Source of the DNA: Chromatium okenii
GTDB taxonomy: Bacteria; Pseudomonadota; Gammaproteobacteria; Chromatiales; Chromatiaceae
DNA: 64,000 bases
Direction of reading: 5' to 3'
Assembly (NCBI RefSeq): GCF_002958735.1
Contig: NZ_PPGH01000018.1
Coordinates: 186,001 to 250,000, forward strand
This document shows positions 16,773 to 27,470 of this stretch, one piece after another (position 1 is the first letter of the stretch; each line of letters starts with the position of its first letter). The notes under the pieces are model-generated. The model worked only from the letters and a program-made list of their open reading frames with translations, was not told the origin of the DNA and did no database searches. The translations under genes and the position numbers were made by a program.

Positions 16773-18754
16773 GGCTGAGGTGCTGGAACACTGCAAGTGT
16801 GAAAAAAATCATAATGCGCAATGGCTTCTAAAATGCCTTGCGCAAATCCCTGTTTAGCAAAATAGATACGCTCTAAATCAGAGAGATATGCCAATTCTTC
16901 TCGCCCGTTATCCAGCACGACGGCTAAAGTATTACCGCGCAGCATGTCTTCATCTGCGCCCGAGCTGCCAACTACCAATACCTGTCCCAATGGAATGCCG
17001 AAACGATGAGTAACGTATCGCACTGCTAATCCTTTGCTGGCGCGAATCGGTACGACATCAAGGAATTGCCCAAAAGCACAAGTGAGATTGACGCTTAATT
17101 CACGGGTGCGTAAATATGCTGCGAGATCATCAAGTGGTGGCGCGATATTAGAATCGTAGTGATAGGAAATTTTGAAGCGGCTTTGTTCGCTTTTCGGCTG
17201 CAATGTCAATCCCGAAATAGTGGCTAATGCTTGGCGCACTGCTTTGGGTTTCCACAGATGATCAATGTGATCTTCCCAATAATCATCACGGACAAGTCGG
17301 CTGGTGTAATGAATTTCTGTACCGGAACTGGTAATGAGTACATCCGGCACTGGAATCGCATAACGCTTAAGTTCAGTTAATACCGAATCGCGGCGACGCC
17401 CAGTGACAATACCGAAATTAGCGCAGCGTTTATGCCGACGCATCAATGCCACCAATTGCGCTAAACCTTCATCATCACCCAATAAACTGCGATCTAAATC
17501 CGTAAATAATGCTCGATCGCTATACACCAAACTGCGGCGCATTGGCGGAGTGCCGGGAATAGTTTCGTGATGATCTGCCAGTGGCGCGATGCAAGCGCGA
17601 TAGGTGGCAGCATGAGCAGCCCACGCATAATGCTGGCGCACACCAGCTAAACCCTGCGCTGCATAGCGTTGCCAAAGAGCGCGATCTTCTAAAATGCGCA
17701 ATAACGCAGTGGCAATTGCGTGATGATCAAGCGGATCAACCAATAACCCATTATGGCAATTGCCAATAATATCGACTGGACCGCCGTTTTCTGTGGCGAC
17801 CACTGGCAACCCGCTGGCAGCAGCTTCCAATAGCGTTAATCCAAATGGTTCGGTCACAGCCGGATTAATAAATACACCGCCAGAACGCGCTGTTAAACGA
17901 TAAATCTCTGCGACTTCATTCGCGCTATGATGTTTTGGCAATGCGACTTGTCCATAAAGATCATAGGCATCCAATGTAATAAGAATATCGGTTAATACGG
18001 TACGCGCTCCTTCATCGAGATCGCGGATGTCATCCCGATTGCCAGCAACAATTAATACATTTGCCAATTCGCGCAAACGTGAATTACTGCCATAGGCTTC
18101 TAATACCGCCAAGATATTCTTACGTTGATCAGCGCGAGATAGCGCCAGAATGAGCGGTTTATCAGGATCATCAAGAAACCGCGCTACTTCAGCGGCAAAA
18201 GCAATCGGCGGGTCATGCGGGCTGGGAGGATAAAATTGCTGTAAATCAGTTCCCGGAGGAATGACTTTCATGCGCTCAGGTAAATAATAATCGTATAAAC
18301 TATATTGTTCTTCAATTTCATTATAAGCGCTGGTAATAATCAATTCGGCACTGGCTAATACCGTTTCTTCAGCATCAATTCGTCGCAGCATATTGTACTG
18401 CGTATCAATCTGATCACTCTCTAATCCCATTGCCAATAACCGCTGGCGTTTATCACGTCCCAAAGAGTGTCCGGTATGAACCAAGGGCGCACCAATGAGA
18501 TTAGAGAGTTTCACGCCAACATAACCGGCATCAGCGTAATGACTGTGAATAATTGTTGGCCAACGCTTTTGTTCATGTAAAAAGGCAGTTAAGCGATCAA
18601 CAAAACTGTCGAGATGATCCCAAAGTAATTCTTTTTGAATATAACCTTCTGGACCTGCTTCAATACGGATAATTCTAACTTTATCCGTTAACACTTCAAT
18701 TAGTTCAGAATAATCAGTACTCACTGCCGAATCAATAATACAACGGGTGACCAA
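16769..18754 (-). CDS. sps: Sucrose-phosphate synthase, 5'-truncated (GT4 plus HAD domain)
   Basis: 661 residues if translation began at the TTG at 18754, which has no ribosome binding site. It contains GHSLGRDKRQRLLA, IPPGTDLQQF, LALSRADQRKNI and EPFGLTLLEAAASGLPVVATE, the donor and acceptor sites of a GT4 sucrose-phosphate synthase, and from about residue 420 a C-terminal HAD-like domain (LFTDLDRSLLG). The frame continues a few codons upstream (SQVDLVTR) and then meets a stop. The conserved first 60-70 residues, including the DTGGQ-K-VVEL segment that forms part of the donor site, are missing. None of the three frames in the 120-base gap encodes them, so this is a true truncation. The gene may be inactive, or use an undetected start. 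Confidence 0.85.
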   Translation of the reverse strand: MVTRCIIDSAVSTDYSELIEVLTDKVRIIRIEAGPEGYIQKELLWDHLDSFVDRLTAFLHEQKRWPTIIHSHYADAGYVGVKLSNLIGAPLVHTGHSLGRDKRQRLLAMGLESDQIDTQYNMLRRIDAEETVLASAELIITSAYNEIEEQYSLYDYYLPERMKVIPPGTDLQQFYPPSPHDPPIAFAAEVARFLDDPDKPLILALSRADQRKNILAVLEAYGSNSRLRELANVLIVAGNRDDIRDLDEGARTVLTDILITLDAYDLYGQVALPKHHSANEVAEIYRLTARSGGVFINPAVTEPFGLTLLEAAASGLPVVATENGGPVDIIGNCHNGLLVDPLDHHAIATALLRILEDRALWQRYAAQGLAGVRQHYAWAAHAATYRACIAPLADHHETIPGTPPMRRSLVYSDRALFTDLDRSLLGDDEGLAQLVALMRRHKRCANFGIVTGRRRDSVLTELKRYAIPVPDVLITSSGTEIHYTSRLVRDDYWEDHIDHLWKPKAVRQALATISGLTLQPKSEQSRFKISYHYDSNIAPPLDDLAAYLRTRELSVNLTCAFGQFLDVVPIRASKGLAVRYVTHRFGIPLGQVLVVGSSGADEDMLRGNTLAVVLDNGREELAYLSDLERIYFAKQGFAQGILEAIAHYDFFHTCSVPAPQP

Positions 18755-18874
18755 ATCAACTTGACTGACATCATCACGTTATTTTACTCGTATTGATTAG
18801 CAATGCGCTAAATGGCACTTTGGTTATTAAACGAAACATTGCCAAAATGAAAACGTCATCTCTGCGATCCGTTT

Positions 18875-19462
18875 TTATTCTTGACATAAGGTGTCATAAC
18901 GCGCCTTAAATACTGTTTGTCGCAGCGTATTGGCTTCTATTTCGGTCGCAGTGAGCGGCGCATCTTGCCAACACTGCGTTATGTGATCGAATACCGAAAA
19001 GCGCCAGCCGCGTCCCACGCGAAATACCGGTGTCACCTCACGTCCTGCCTGCGCCATCGCTTCGATTTTGCTTAATCCAGCGCGACGTTCTGGCGCAGCG
19101 GGCATCGTCGCAACCGCGTCATCGGTGATTTCATCCGTCGTTGCAAACGTAAACTGATGATTGTGCATGTCGCCCTGCGTATCGAACGCCACTGCGACCA
19201 AGCCCGGCAGTCGCGCCAGCAGATAACCCGCCATTAACAAACCCAGTTTTTCATTGCCCGCTTCCAGCGCAGTCAACAGCTTATCCGCCACAATTTGCGC
19301 ACGTTGGTGCGCAGCGGGCGTGTTCACCCACGTTCGGCTCATCTGCCAGCCGCCCGCCATATCGCGGTCAAGTTGCGTGTAAAAATCTTCCGCTTGATTG
19401 AGAAGTGCATCTGGGACGCGAATCTGATGGGTGATGTCGTCGATAATGGCGTTGAGAATCAT
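18875..19462 (-). CDS. Hypothetical protein, 195 residues
   Basis: The ATG at 19462 has GGAG six bases upstream, so I prefer it to a TTG 18 bases further out. The product is soluble, with no signal peptide and no membrane segment. The first half is helical (NQAEDFYTQLDRDMAGGWQM, RAQIVADKLLTALEAGNEKL) and a small beta region follows (RLPGLVAVAFDTQGDMHNHQ). I do not recognise the family. It is divergent from the small gene at 19594 across about 130 bases, so the two may share a regulatory region. Confidence 0.7.
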   Translation of the reverse strand: MILNAIIDDITHQIRVPDALLNQAEDFYTQLDRDMAGGWQMSRTWVNTPAAHQRAQIVADKLLTALEAGNEKLGLLMAGYLLARLPGLVAVAFDTQGDMHNHQFTFATTDEITDDAVATMPAAPERRAGLSKIEAMAQAGREVTPVFRVGRGWRFSVFDHITQCWQDAPLTATEIEANTLRQTVFKARYDTLCQE

Positions 19463-19593
19463 GTGGCGCTCCGTAAGCAACGTTTTGATATGGATTGACG
19501 GCGACCGCAGTCGGCTTGTCGCCTATTAGATTAACGCTGTATTCTTATGCGTCGATCACATACAACAATCGAAAATTGTGCGGAGACCGGAAA

Positions 19594-19791
19594 ATGAACC
19601 AGTTTTACTACGACGCCGTGACCAAGATGGAGCAACTCGGTGTCGATGACGAATACATCCAAGGTTGGCAATGTGGCTTTCTCCAGAATCCCAAACGCGA
19701 AGAGCAACGTCTAACCGACGCCTATGAAGCGGGCTATGGCGACGGCGAAGAAAAAAACACTGAGAACTTTGGTGAATGGGTTAAGGATTAG
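19594..19791 (+). CDS. Small acidic protein, 65 residues
   Basis: The start at 19594 is set by GGAGACCGG just upstream; the frame is open further out but without a ribosome site. The product is acidic and soluble, with the pattern YIQGWQCGFLQNPKREEQR followed by AYEAGYGDG. It looks like a compact conserved protein, but I cannot name the family. It is followed by a strong terminator, so it is a one-gene unit. Confidence 0.65.
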   Translation: MNQFYYDAVTKMEQLGVDDEYIQGWQCGFLQNPKREEQRLTDAYEAGYGDGEEKNTENFGEWVKD

Positions 19792-19810
19792 ATTCGTCGC
19801 AAGCGGTCTG

Positions 19811-19838
19811 AAAAAGGCGGTGATACCGCCTTTTTTTT
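19811..19838. terminator. Rho-independent terminator, bidirectional
   Basis: An 11-bp stem (19811-19821 with 19825-19835), a 3-base loop, eight T on the + strand, and five A at the left that give a T run on the - strand. It lies between the small gene at 19594 and the convergent GT39 gene. Confidence 0.92.
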
Positions 19839-19841
19839 CGT

Positions 19842-21416
19842 CTAAGGCACGGAGATTGCGGATGGCTCGTAACGATACAACTGCCAAATGTGCAACGGTT
19901 GCGAACAAGGCGCGACCGTCGCTTCCTGCACTGGCAGCGTTGCACAATCAAAAATCTGACGTGCTGTCGTGCATCCAAAACCTGTCAACGCTGGTGGCGT
20001 CATCCGTCGTGTCACCAACCAAAATGGCTGCTGCATCGTCGCCGGTTCCACTCGCGGCGCAATTTCTCCACGCAGATATTCTGACGGACGACTCAACTCC
20101 GGCCACTGGCTAATCTCTTGTTGTGGTTGATAAAAACGCAGCAGTGCCGTGGTTTGATAGCGATCCGCGTACACCGGCGCATCCAGCGTGCTGACAATCT
20201 GCGCCAACTCCGCAAACCCGTGGGTCTCGCGCAAAATCCGATTCAGCGCATCCGGCAGCGGCAACGCACCAGTCGCGGCATGAGCTGCGTACAGCGTCAC
20301 CAGCAGCACATTCGCCAACGCTGCGCCAATCAGCCAGCGCCGCTGGTTTCGCAACCACGCCGACAACAATGGCGCAGCCGTCAACAAATACACCGCAGGC
20401 CAATTCGCTTCTACTGCGCTGAAGCTGGCGATGACTGCAAAAAATCCCAATGGAAACAGCGTTGCTGTAATTAACAGCGGTTGGGCGTGGCGCTTAAATC
20501 CCCCCAACCTCCCTTTTGCAAAGGGGGGCTTTTCGAGCGTTCCTTTTGCACCGGAGGGCGGTTCTTTTTCCCCCCTTTGGAAAAAGGGGGGTTGGGGGGA
20601 TTTATCAAAGAAACTGGAATTTAAGCGCACCACCAGCGCCAGCGCGATCAAGCCCCAAAATGCCAATTGCGTCGCCAAATATCCGGTCACACTGGCGAAC
20701 CGTTCACCGAGCGCCATCGCCGCTGGCGGCAACGTTGCCACCACGCCGACATCAGTCGATAACCCGTGACCCAATTGAAAGCGCATCGTCAACCAGTCGT
20801 GATTGGCGTTCCAAATGATGTTCGGCGCAAACACCACCAGCGCCAGCACCGCGCCCAAATACGGCCAAACCGTACGCAGCGCCCGCCAATCACTGCGGAC
20901 AATCGCCCACAGCACCACCGGACCGATCAACACCATCGTGTATTTGCCGAGCAGCCCCAGCCCAATCGCTGCGCCCGCCGTCAACCAGCGTCGTCGATCA
21001 CCCGCCAGCGCCCGCTCGCTTTCGTGCAACGCCAGCGCCCAGCCCAGCATCAATGCCGTATCTGGCGTGGTGATGACGCCGCCGATCAAGCCGATCAATG
21101 TCGTTCCTGCCAGCAGCAGCGCCAGCGCCACATCCCGCGCATCGCTCAAACCGCACCGGCGATAAAACCGCGCCAGCACCAGCAGCGTGATCAATCCGGC
21201 GCTGATTCCACCGAGCCGCGCCGCAAATGCCGAACCCGATTCCAACCAAGTTGTCACGCCGAGCAGCGCCACGCCCGGCGGATGGTCGAAATAACCCCAC
21301 GCCAAATGTCGCGCCCAATCAAAGTAATAGGCTTCATCCTGTGTCACCGGCAGCAGCGCCGCGATGCTCAACCGCCACGCCGTCAGTGCCGCAATCACGG
21401 CGATTATCCATTTCAT
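19842..21416 (-). CDS. GT39 (PMT/ArnT-like) membrane glycosyltransferase with an inserted repeat
   Basis: 524 residues with about 10 hydrophobic segments. Near the N-terminus is VTQDEAYYFDWARHLAWGYFDHPP, the DEAYY/YFDHPP signature of dolichyl- or polyprenyl-phosphate-sugar mannosyltransferase relatives (GT39/GT83). Such enzymes move a sugar from a lipid carrier to a protein or lipid A on the outer side of the inner membrane. Residues about 272-307 (SPQPPFFQRGEKEPP, KGRLGGF) come from a palindromic DNA repeat that interrupts the frame without breaking it. The ATG overlaps the stop of the VWA gene by 4 bases, so it ends a coupled chain of four genes. Donor and acceptor unknown. Confidence 0.85.
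   Translation of the reverse strand: MKWIIAVIAALTAWRLSIAALLPVTQDEAYYFDWARHLAWGYFDHPPGVALLGVTTWLESGSAFAARLGGISAGLITLLVLARFYRRCGLSDARDVALALLLAGTTLIGLIGGVITTPDTALMLGWALALHESERALAGDRRRWLTAGAAIGLGLLGKYTMVLIGPVVLWAIVRSDWRALRTVWPYLGAVLALVVFAPNIIWNANHDWLTMRFQLGHGLSTDVGVVATLPPAAMALGERFASVTGYLATQLAFWGLIALALVVRLNSSFFDKSPQPPFFQRGEKEPPSGAKGTLEKPPFAKGRLGGFKRHAQPLLITATLFPLGFFAVIASFSAVEANWPAVYLLTAAPLLSAWLRNQRRWLIGAALANVLLVTLYAAHAATGALPLPDALNRILRETHGFAELAQIVSTLDAPVYADRYQTTALLRFYQPQQEISQWPELSRPSEYLRGEIAPRVEPATMQQPFWLVTRRMTPPALTGFGCTTARQIFDCATLPVQEATVAPCSQPLHIWQLYRYEPSAISVP
20496..20603. repeat. Palindromic repeat element inserted in frame in the GT39 gene
   Basis: About 108 bases with inverted ends: the left side starts with AAATCCCCCCAACC and the right side ends with GGTTGGGGGGATTT. 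Inner arms with CCCTTTTGCAAAGGGGGG and a related CCCCCCTTTGGAAAAAGGGG give a long G/C-rich hairpin. The peptide it encodes (SPQPPFFQRGEKEPP and PPFAKGRLGGF) resembles the SPPTPLFQRG / PPFEKGGLGGF translation of a small palindromic repeat seen in many bacterial genomes. Its length is a multiple of three. Confidence 0.85.
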
Positions 21417-22393
21417 CGTTGCTGCCTCAGTGCTGCCAGCGCCAGCCCAACCGTCAATAACAACGCGCCTGCGGCTGGCCAGACGAATAACTCACGTTGC
21501 GGGCGAAAAGTGCGTTGATCGCGTTCATTCGGTTCCAGTTGATCGAGCTGGGCGTAAACCGCCTCCAACTGCTCGCGGTTGGTTGCAGTGAAAAATTGTC
21601 CGCCAGTCAATTCCGCAATCTGCTTGAGCGTCGCCGGATCAAAATCGCTGCCTTGCCGCAGCAGCCGCATTCCGAATGGAGTACGAATGCCAACTTCGCC
21701 GCCGCCGATGCCGATGGTGTGAATGCGGACTCCGGCTTGAGCGGCGAGTTTGGCGGCATCCAATGGCGCGAGCGTTCCGGCAGTGTTTTGTCCGTCAGTC
21801 AGCAAAATCAGCACCCGTTGCCCATCGGGTTGCTCGCGCAACCGTTTGATCGCCAACGCAATCGCGTCACCAATTGCGGTTTCGCGCCCCGCCAATCCAA
21901 TCACTGCTTCATTGAGCATGGTCGCCACTGTTGCGCCGTCAAAGGTCAGTGGCGTCTGCACATACGCTTGACTGCCAAACACAATCAATCCCAGCCGATC
22001 CTGATTGCGGCGCTCCACAAACCGCGTCGCCACTGCCTGCACTGCGGCCAGCCGCGATACCGCTCGCCCGTTCACTTCGTAATCCTCCTGCTCCATGCTG
22101 CCGGAAATATCGAGCGCCAACATCAAATCGCGCCCAGCAACCGGCAAACCAATCGGCTCGCCCAGCCATTGCGGACGCGCCGCCGCGATGACCAACAGCG
22201 TCCACGCTGCTACTGCAATCAGCAGATGTTGCCAATGTGGGCGAACTGCTGGCGCATCTGCTGCCAGCGGCAATTCCGCCATCAACGGCAAGTGCAACGC
22301 CGCGCCAATGGACGACGGCGCTGGTGGTAATAGTCGCGCCAGCAACGGCAGCGGTAATGCCAGCAACATCCACGGCCATTCAAACGTGATCAT
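21413..22393 (-). CDS. BatA-like von Willebrand factor A domain membrane protein
   Basis: 326 residues from the ATG at 22393, which overlaps the preceding stop by 4 bases; a start 30 bases upstream is rejected. An N-terminal membrane segment (WPWMLLALPLPLLARLLPP), a second at about residues 55-75, a VWA domain with the metal site DISGSMEQED (MIDAS DxSxS) and LTDGQNTAGTL, and a C-terminal membrane anchor. The layout is that of BatA proteins of the MoxR-associated aerotolerance cluster. It probably assembles with the neighbouring DUF58 and DUF4381 proteins at the inner membrane. moxR, batB and batD are not nearby. Confidence 0.87.
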   Translation of the reverse strand: MITFEWPWMLLALPLPLLARLLPPAPSSIGAALHLPLMAELPLAADAPAVRPHWQHLLIAVAAWTLLVIAAARPQWLGEPIGLPVAGRDLMLALDISGSMEQEDYEVNGRAVSRLAAVQAVATRFVERRNQDRLGLIVFGSQAYVQTPLTFDGATVATMLNEAVIGLAGRETAIGDAIALAIKRLREQPDGQRVLILLTDGQNTAGTLAPLDAAKLAAQAGVRIHTIGIGGGEVGIRTPFGMRLLRQGSDFDPATLKQIAELTGGQFFTATNREQLEAVYAQLDQLEPNERDQRTFRPQRELFVWPAAGALLLTVGLALAALRQQR

Positions 22394-22875
22394 CGTGGCG
22401 ATTTCCGAGATTGCCGAATCCACGCTGCGGCGAGCTGGCGCAATGGTTCAGGATCGCCGGTTGCGTCGGTTCGATACGCAGCTTCAATCAGTAAATGTCC
22501 GGCAGCGCTGCCGGTAAATCCGCCATTGCCACCAGTCGCATCGAGAAATGCCAGCCAAGCGGTTCCGGTCAAGCCGGCGACTTCAAAGGGTGGAAAGCGC
22601 GTTAATGCCAAGCGGCGCAGCAGTTGCGACACGCCAATCGCAAATTGCCGCACATCGCCATCTGCCGCGAGAATGGTTTGCAGCGCGGCGAGCTGGCGCA
22701 GTGCCGCACGAGTGCTGGCGCGATTCCGCCACCACCGCCAGCCGAGATAAAACAGCAGTAACGTCAGCAGCACGATTCCGCCGAGCAGCCACCAGCCGGG
22801 CGCTGGCGGCCACCACGACACTGGATCAGGCAAATGCCAATCGCGCAGATTGAGCGGAACTGCGGGCGTGGTCAT
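22390..22875 (-). CDS. DUF4381 membrane protein of a MoxR/Bat-type cluster
   Basis: 161 residues from the ATG at 22875, chosen because it overlaps the DUF58 stop by 4 bases. It has the DUF4381 pattern: NLRDWHLPDPVSWWPPAPGW, then one transmembrane segment (GIVLLTLLLFYLGWRWW), then a helical cytoplasmic part with LLRRLALTRFP and GLTGTAWLAFLD. DUF4381 proteins lie between DUF58 and VWA genes in MoxR operons and are thought to be scaffold components. No enzyme motif is present. Confidence 0.85.
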   Translation of the reverse strand: MTTPAVPLNLRDWHLPDPVSWWPPAPGWWLLGGIVLLTLLLFYLGWRWWRNRASTRAALRQLAALQTILAADGDVRQFAIGVSQLLRRLALTRFPPFEVAGLTGTAWLAFLDATGGNGGFTGSAAGHLLIEAAYRTDATGDPEPLRQLAAAWIRQSRKSPR

Positions 22876-23822
22876 CGCGGCATCCAACCGGGCATGACGC
22901 TGAGTCGTGCACCGAGCCCCTGCGCCAGCGCCGCGCCCACCGGCTGCGGCGTGGTCAAACGCAATAAATGGGCGTGATGCCGATGCGCCAAACGCTGCAC
23001 GGTTTCGAGGCGTTGTTGAAACACGCTTTGATAAACAATGCGTTGTTTCTCATTGGTTAAATTCAGTCGCTGCCAGCGTTGCCCGTCGGTCACGGGATAT
23101 TGGCCGGGCGGCGGTGGTTCTGCTTCCAGCGGGTCGCTCACCATAATCAACAGCAGTTCCTGACCCGTCGCCAGTCGCGCCAGCCAGCCGCTCTGTTCGC
23201 GCTGAATGCCGGCAAAATCGCTAATCACTGCGATCAAACTGCCGGGGCGCAAATGACGACACAGGCGCATTGCGGCATGAGGCAGCGATGGACAACCGCT
23301 GCGTTCGGACGGCGCTGGCGCAGTGCTCAGGCGCTCCAACAACGGCAATAATCCCGCGCTGCGGGTGCGCGGATGTTGTTGTAAATAATGGGTTTCATCG
23401 AACACCAATCCGCCAACGCAGTCGCCACGATCCACTGCTGCCCAGCCGAGCAGTGCTGCTGCCTGCGCTGCGATGACCGATTTGAACGCGACGCGGCTGC
23501 CGAAACGCATCGACGCACTTTGATCGACGAGCAGCCAGACCGGACGCTCGCGCTCTTCCTGAAATAATTTGATGTGCGGCGTGCCGGTTCGCGCCGTGAC
23601 GCGCCAATCCATGCGACGCGGATCGTCGCCGGGCTGATAAACCCTTGATTCTTCAAACGCCATGCCGCGCCCACGAAACCGCGATAAATGCCCGCCGCTG
23701 CGCGTGGCGAGTACGCGACCACGCGGCGCGAGATCAAGCAGCCGCGCTTGTTCGCGCAAGGCAATCAATTCTTTTAATGTCGGGCGAATGCCGTGAATGG
23801 GAAATGGTGGAATGGGTGACAT
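22872..23822 (-). CDS. DUF58 domain protein (MoxR-associated)
   Basis: 316 residues. The DUF58 signature is clear: FEESRVYQPGDDPRRMDWRV at about residues 55-75, followed by a VWA-like stretch VWLLVDQSASMRFGS with a DxSxS metal site and LIAVISDFAG. DUF58 proteins are partners of MoxR AAA+ ATPases in maturation or stress-related complexes. It is the first of four genes joined by ATGA overlaps (DUF58, DUF4381, VWA, GT39). The moxR gene expected upstream is missing; dapB ends 43 bases before the ATG. Confidence 0.88.
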   Translation of the reverse strand: MSPIPPFPIHGIRPTLKELIALREQARLLDLAPRGRVLATRSGGHLSRFRGRGMAFEESRVYQPGDDPRRMDWRVTARTGTPHIKLFQEERERPVWLLVDQSASMRFGSRVAFKSVIAAQAAALLGWAAVDRGDCVGGLVFDETHYLQQHPRTRSAGLLPLLERLSTAPAPSERSGCPSLPHAAMRLCRHLRPGSLIAVISDFAGIQREQSGWLARLATGQELLLIMVSDPLEAEPPPPGQYPVTDGQRWQRLNLTNEKQRIVYQSVFQQRLETVQRLAHRHHAHLLRLTTPQPVGAALAQGLGARLSVMPGWMPR

Positions 23823-23865
23823 GGATTGGCGATGGGTTTTAATGGCAATAGGTTTTAATCAGCAT

Positions 23866-26366
<2,501 letters not shown>

Positions 26367-26373
<7 letters not shown>

Positions 26374-27269
26374 GCTGGCGCTCGCATGGCGGCATGAGGC
26401 CCGCCCCAGTGCAGTTTGGCCCGCATGATTTGATAATGGTTGTGACCGATTGGATGCAGCAGCCGCACACGATGGGAATCGCGCTCAATGCGAATCCACG
26501 CATCCACCGGCAGCGGTAGCGCAGTTTGTCCGTCGCAGGTGATTTGCACTTGTTGTTGATTTAATTCACAAATACGCACATCGACGCGGCGGTCGGCAGG
26601 AATCACCAGCGGGCGCTGGCTGAGATCGTGGGGACAAATCGGCACGAGCAGAGTCGCATCCAGTGCCGGATCAACCAGCGGACCGCCGCCGGATAACGCA
26701 TAAGCGGTGGAGCCGGTTGGCGTGGCAACAATCAACCCGTCCGAACGCTGGGCGTTGATAAACACGCCATCAAGATAGGTTTCAAATTCAATCATTCGCG
26801 CCGTGTTCCATTTATGAATGGCGACATCGTTGAACGCCGTTGCCGTGTGCCCAGCGCCCTGTTCGGTCATCACCGTCGCTCGCAGCAGGCTGCGCGTTTC
26901 TGCTTGATAATCACCGGCAAGTATTTGATCAATCACGGTTTCAATGTGTTCGGGCGAGACATCGACCAGAAAACCCAGCCGACCGAGATTGATGCCGAGC
27001 AGCGGAACGCCGTGCGCTGCCGTTTCCCGCGCTGCCTGTAACAGCGTTCCATCACCGCCCACGACGATGATGAGATCGCAGCGTTCGGCAAGTTCGGGAA
27101 GTGATGCAGTAGTGGTGGGCGGTACGTCGAGCAGGCGGGCACTTTCGGCATCAAACAGTCGCTCCAGTGCGTATGAACGCAGATGGGTGTCGAGTCGGTT
27201 GAGCGTGCTGCGCACCGGCAGCGGGTCGCCTGATTTGGCAATGATGCCGACGGTCGTAAAATGCGGCAT
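26367..27269 (-). CDS. nadK: NAD kinase
   Basis: 300 residues from the ATG at 27269 (MPHFTTVGIIAKSGD). The product makes NADP from NAD and ATP. VVGGDGTLLQAAR at about residue 70 is the GGDGT catalytic loop, LGINLGRLGFLVDV and FNDVAIHK follow, and SDGLIVATPTGSTAYALSGGGP is the conserved substrate region. recN starts within its last codons, the order usual in gammaproteobacteria. The gene is intact although it lies among frameshifted neighbours. Confidence 0.95.
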
Positions 27270-27470
27270 ATAGTGATTAACAATACTGACCAATGAAATG
27301 AAGACCGATCAACGTTAGCACGGGGTTGATCGTTGCGCCAACGTGGAAACTGAGCACGAATCCAGTCGCGTTGACACAACAAATTGACGGCATTTCTCAA
27401 CGCCCAACATCGCTAAACTGCTCATCATTCTGCCCAGCACTTTTGCTCCTCACACCGAGACTATTTTTAG

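Noticed and set aside
20766-21518. 250-codon + strand frame opposite the GT39 gene
   Set aside because: Gln/Arg/Pro-rich translation with no family look; it lies opposite a clear membrane enzyme and only reflects its codon use.
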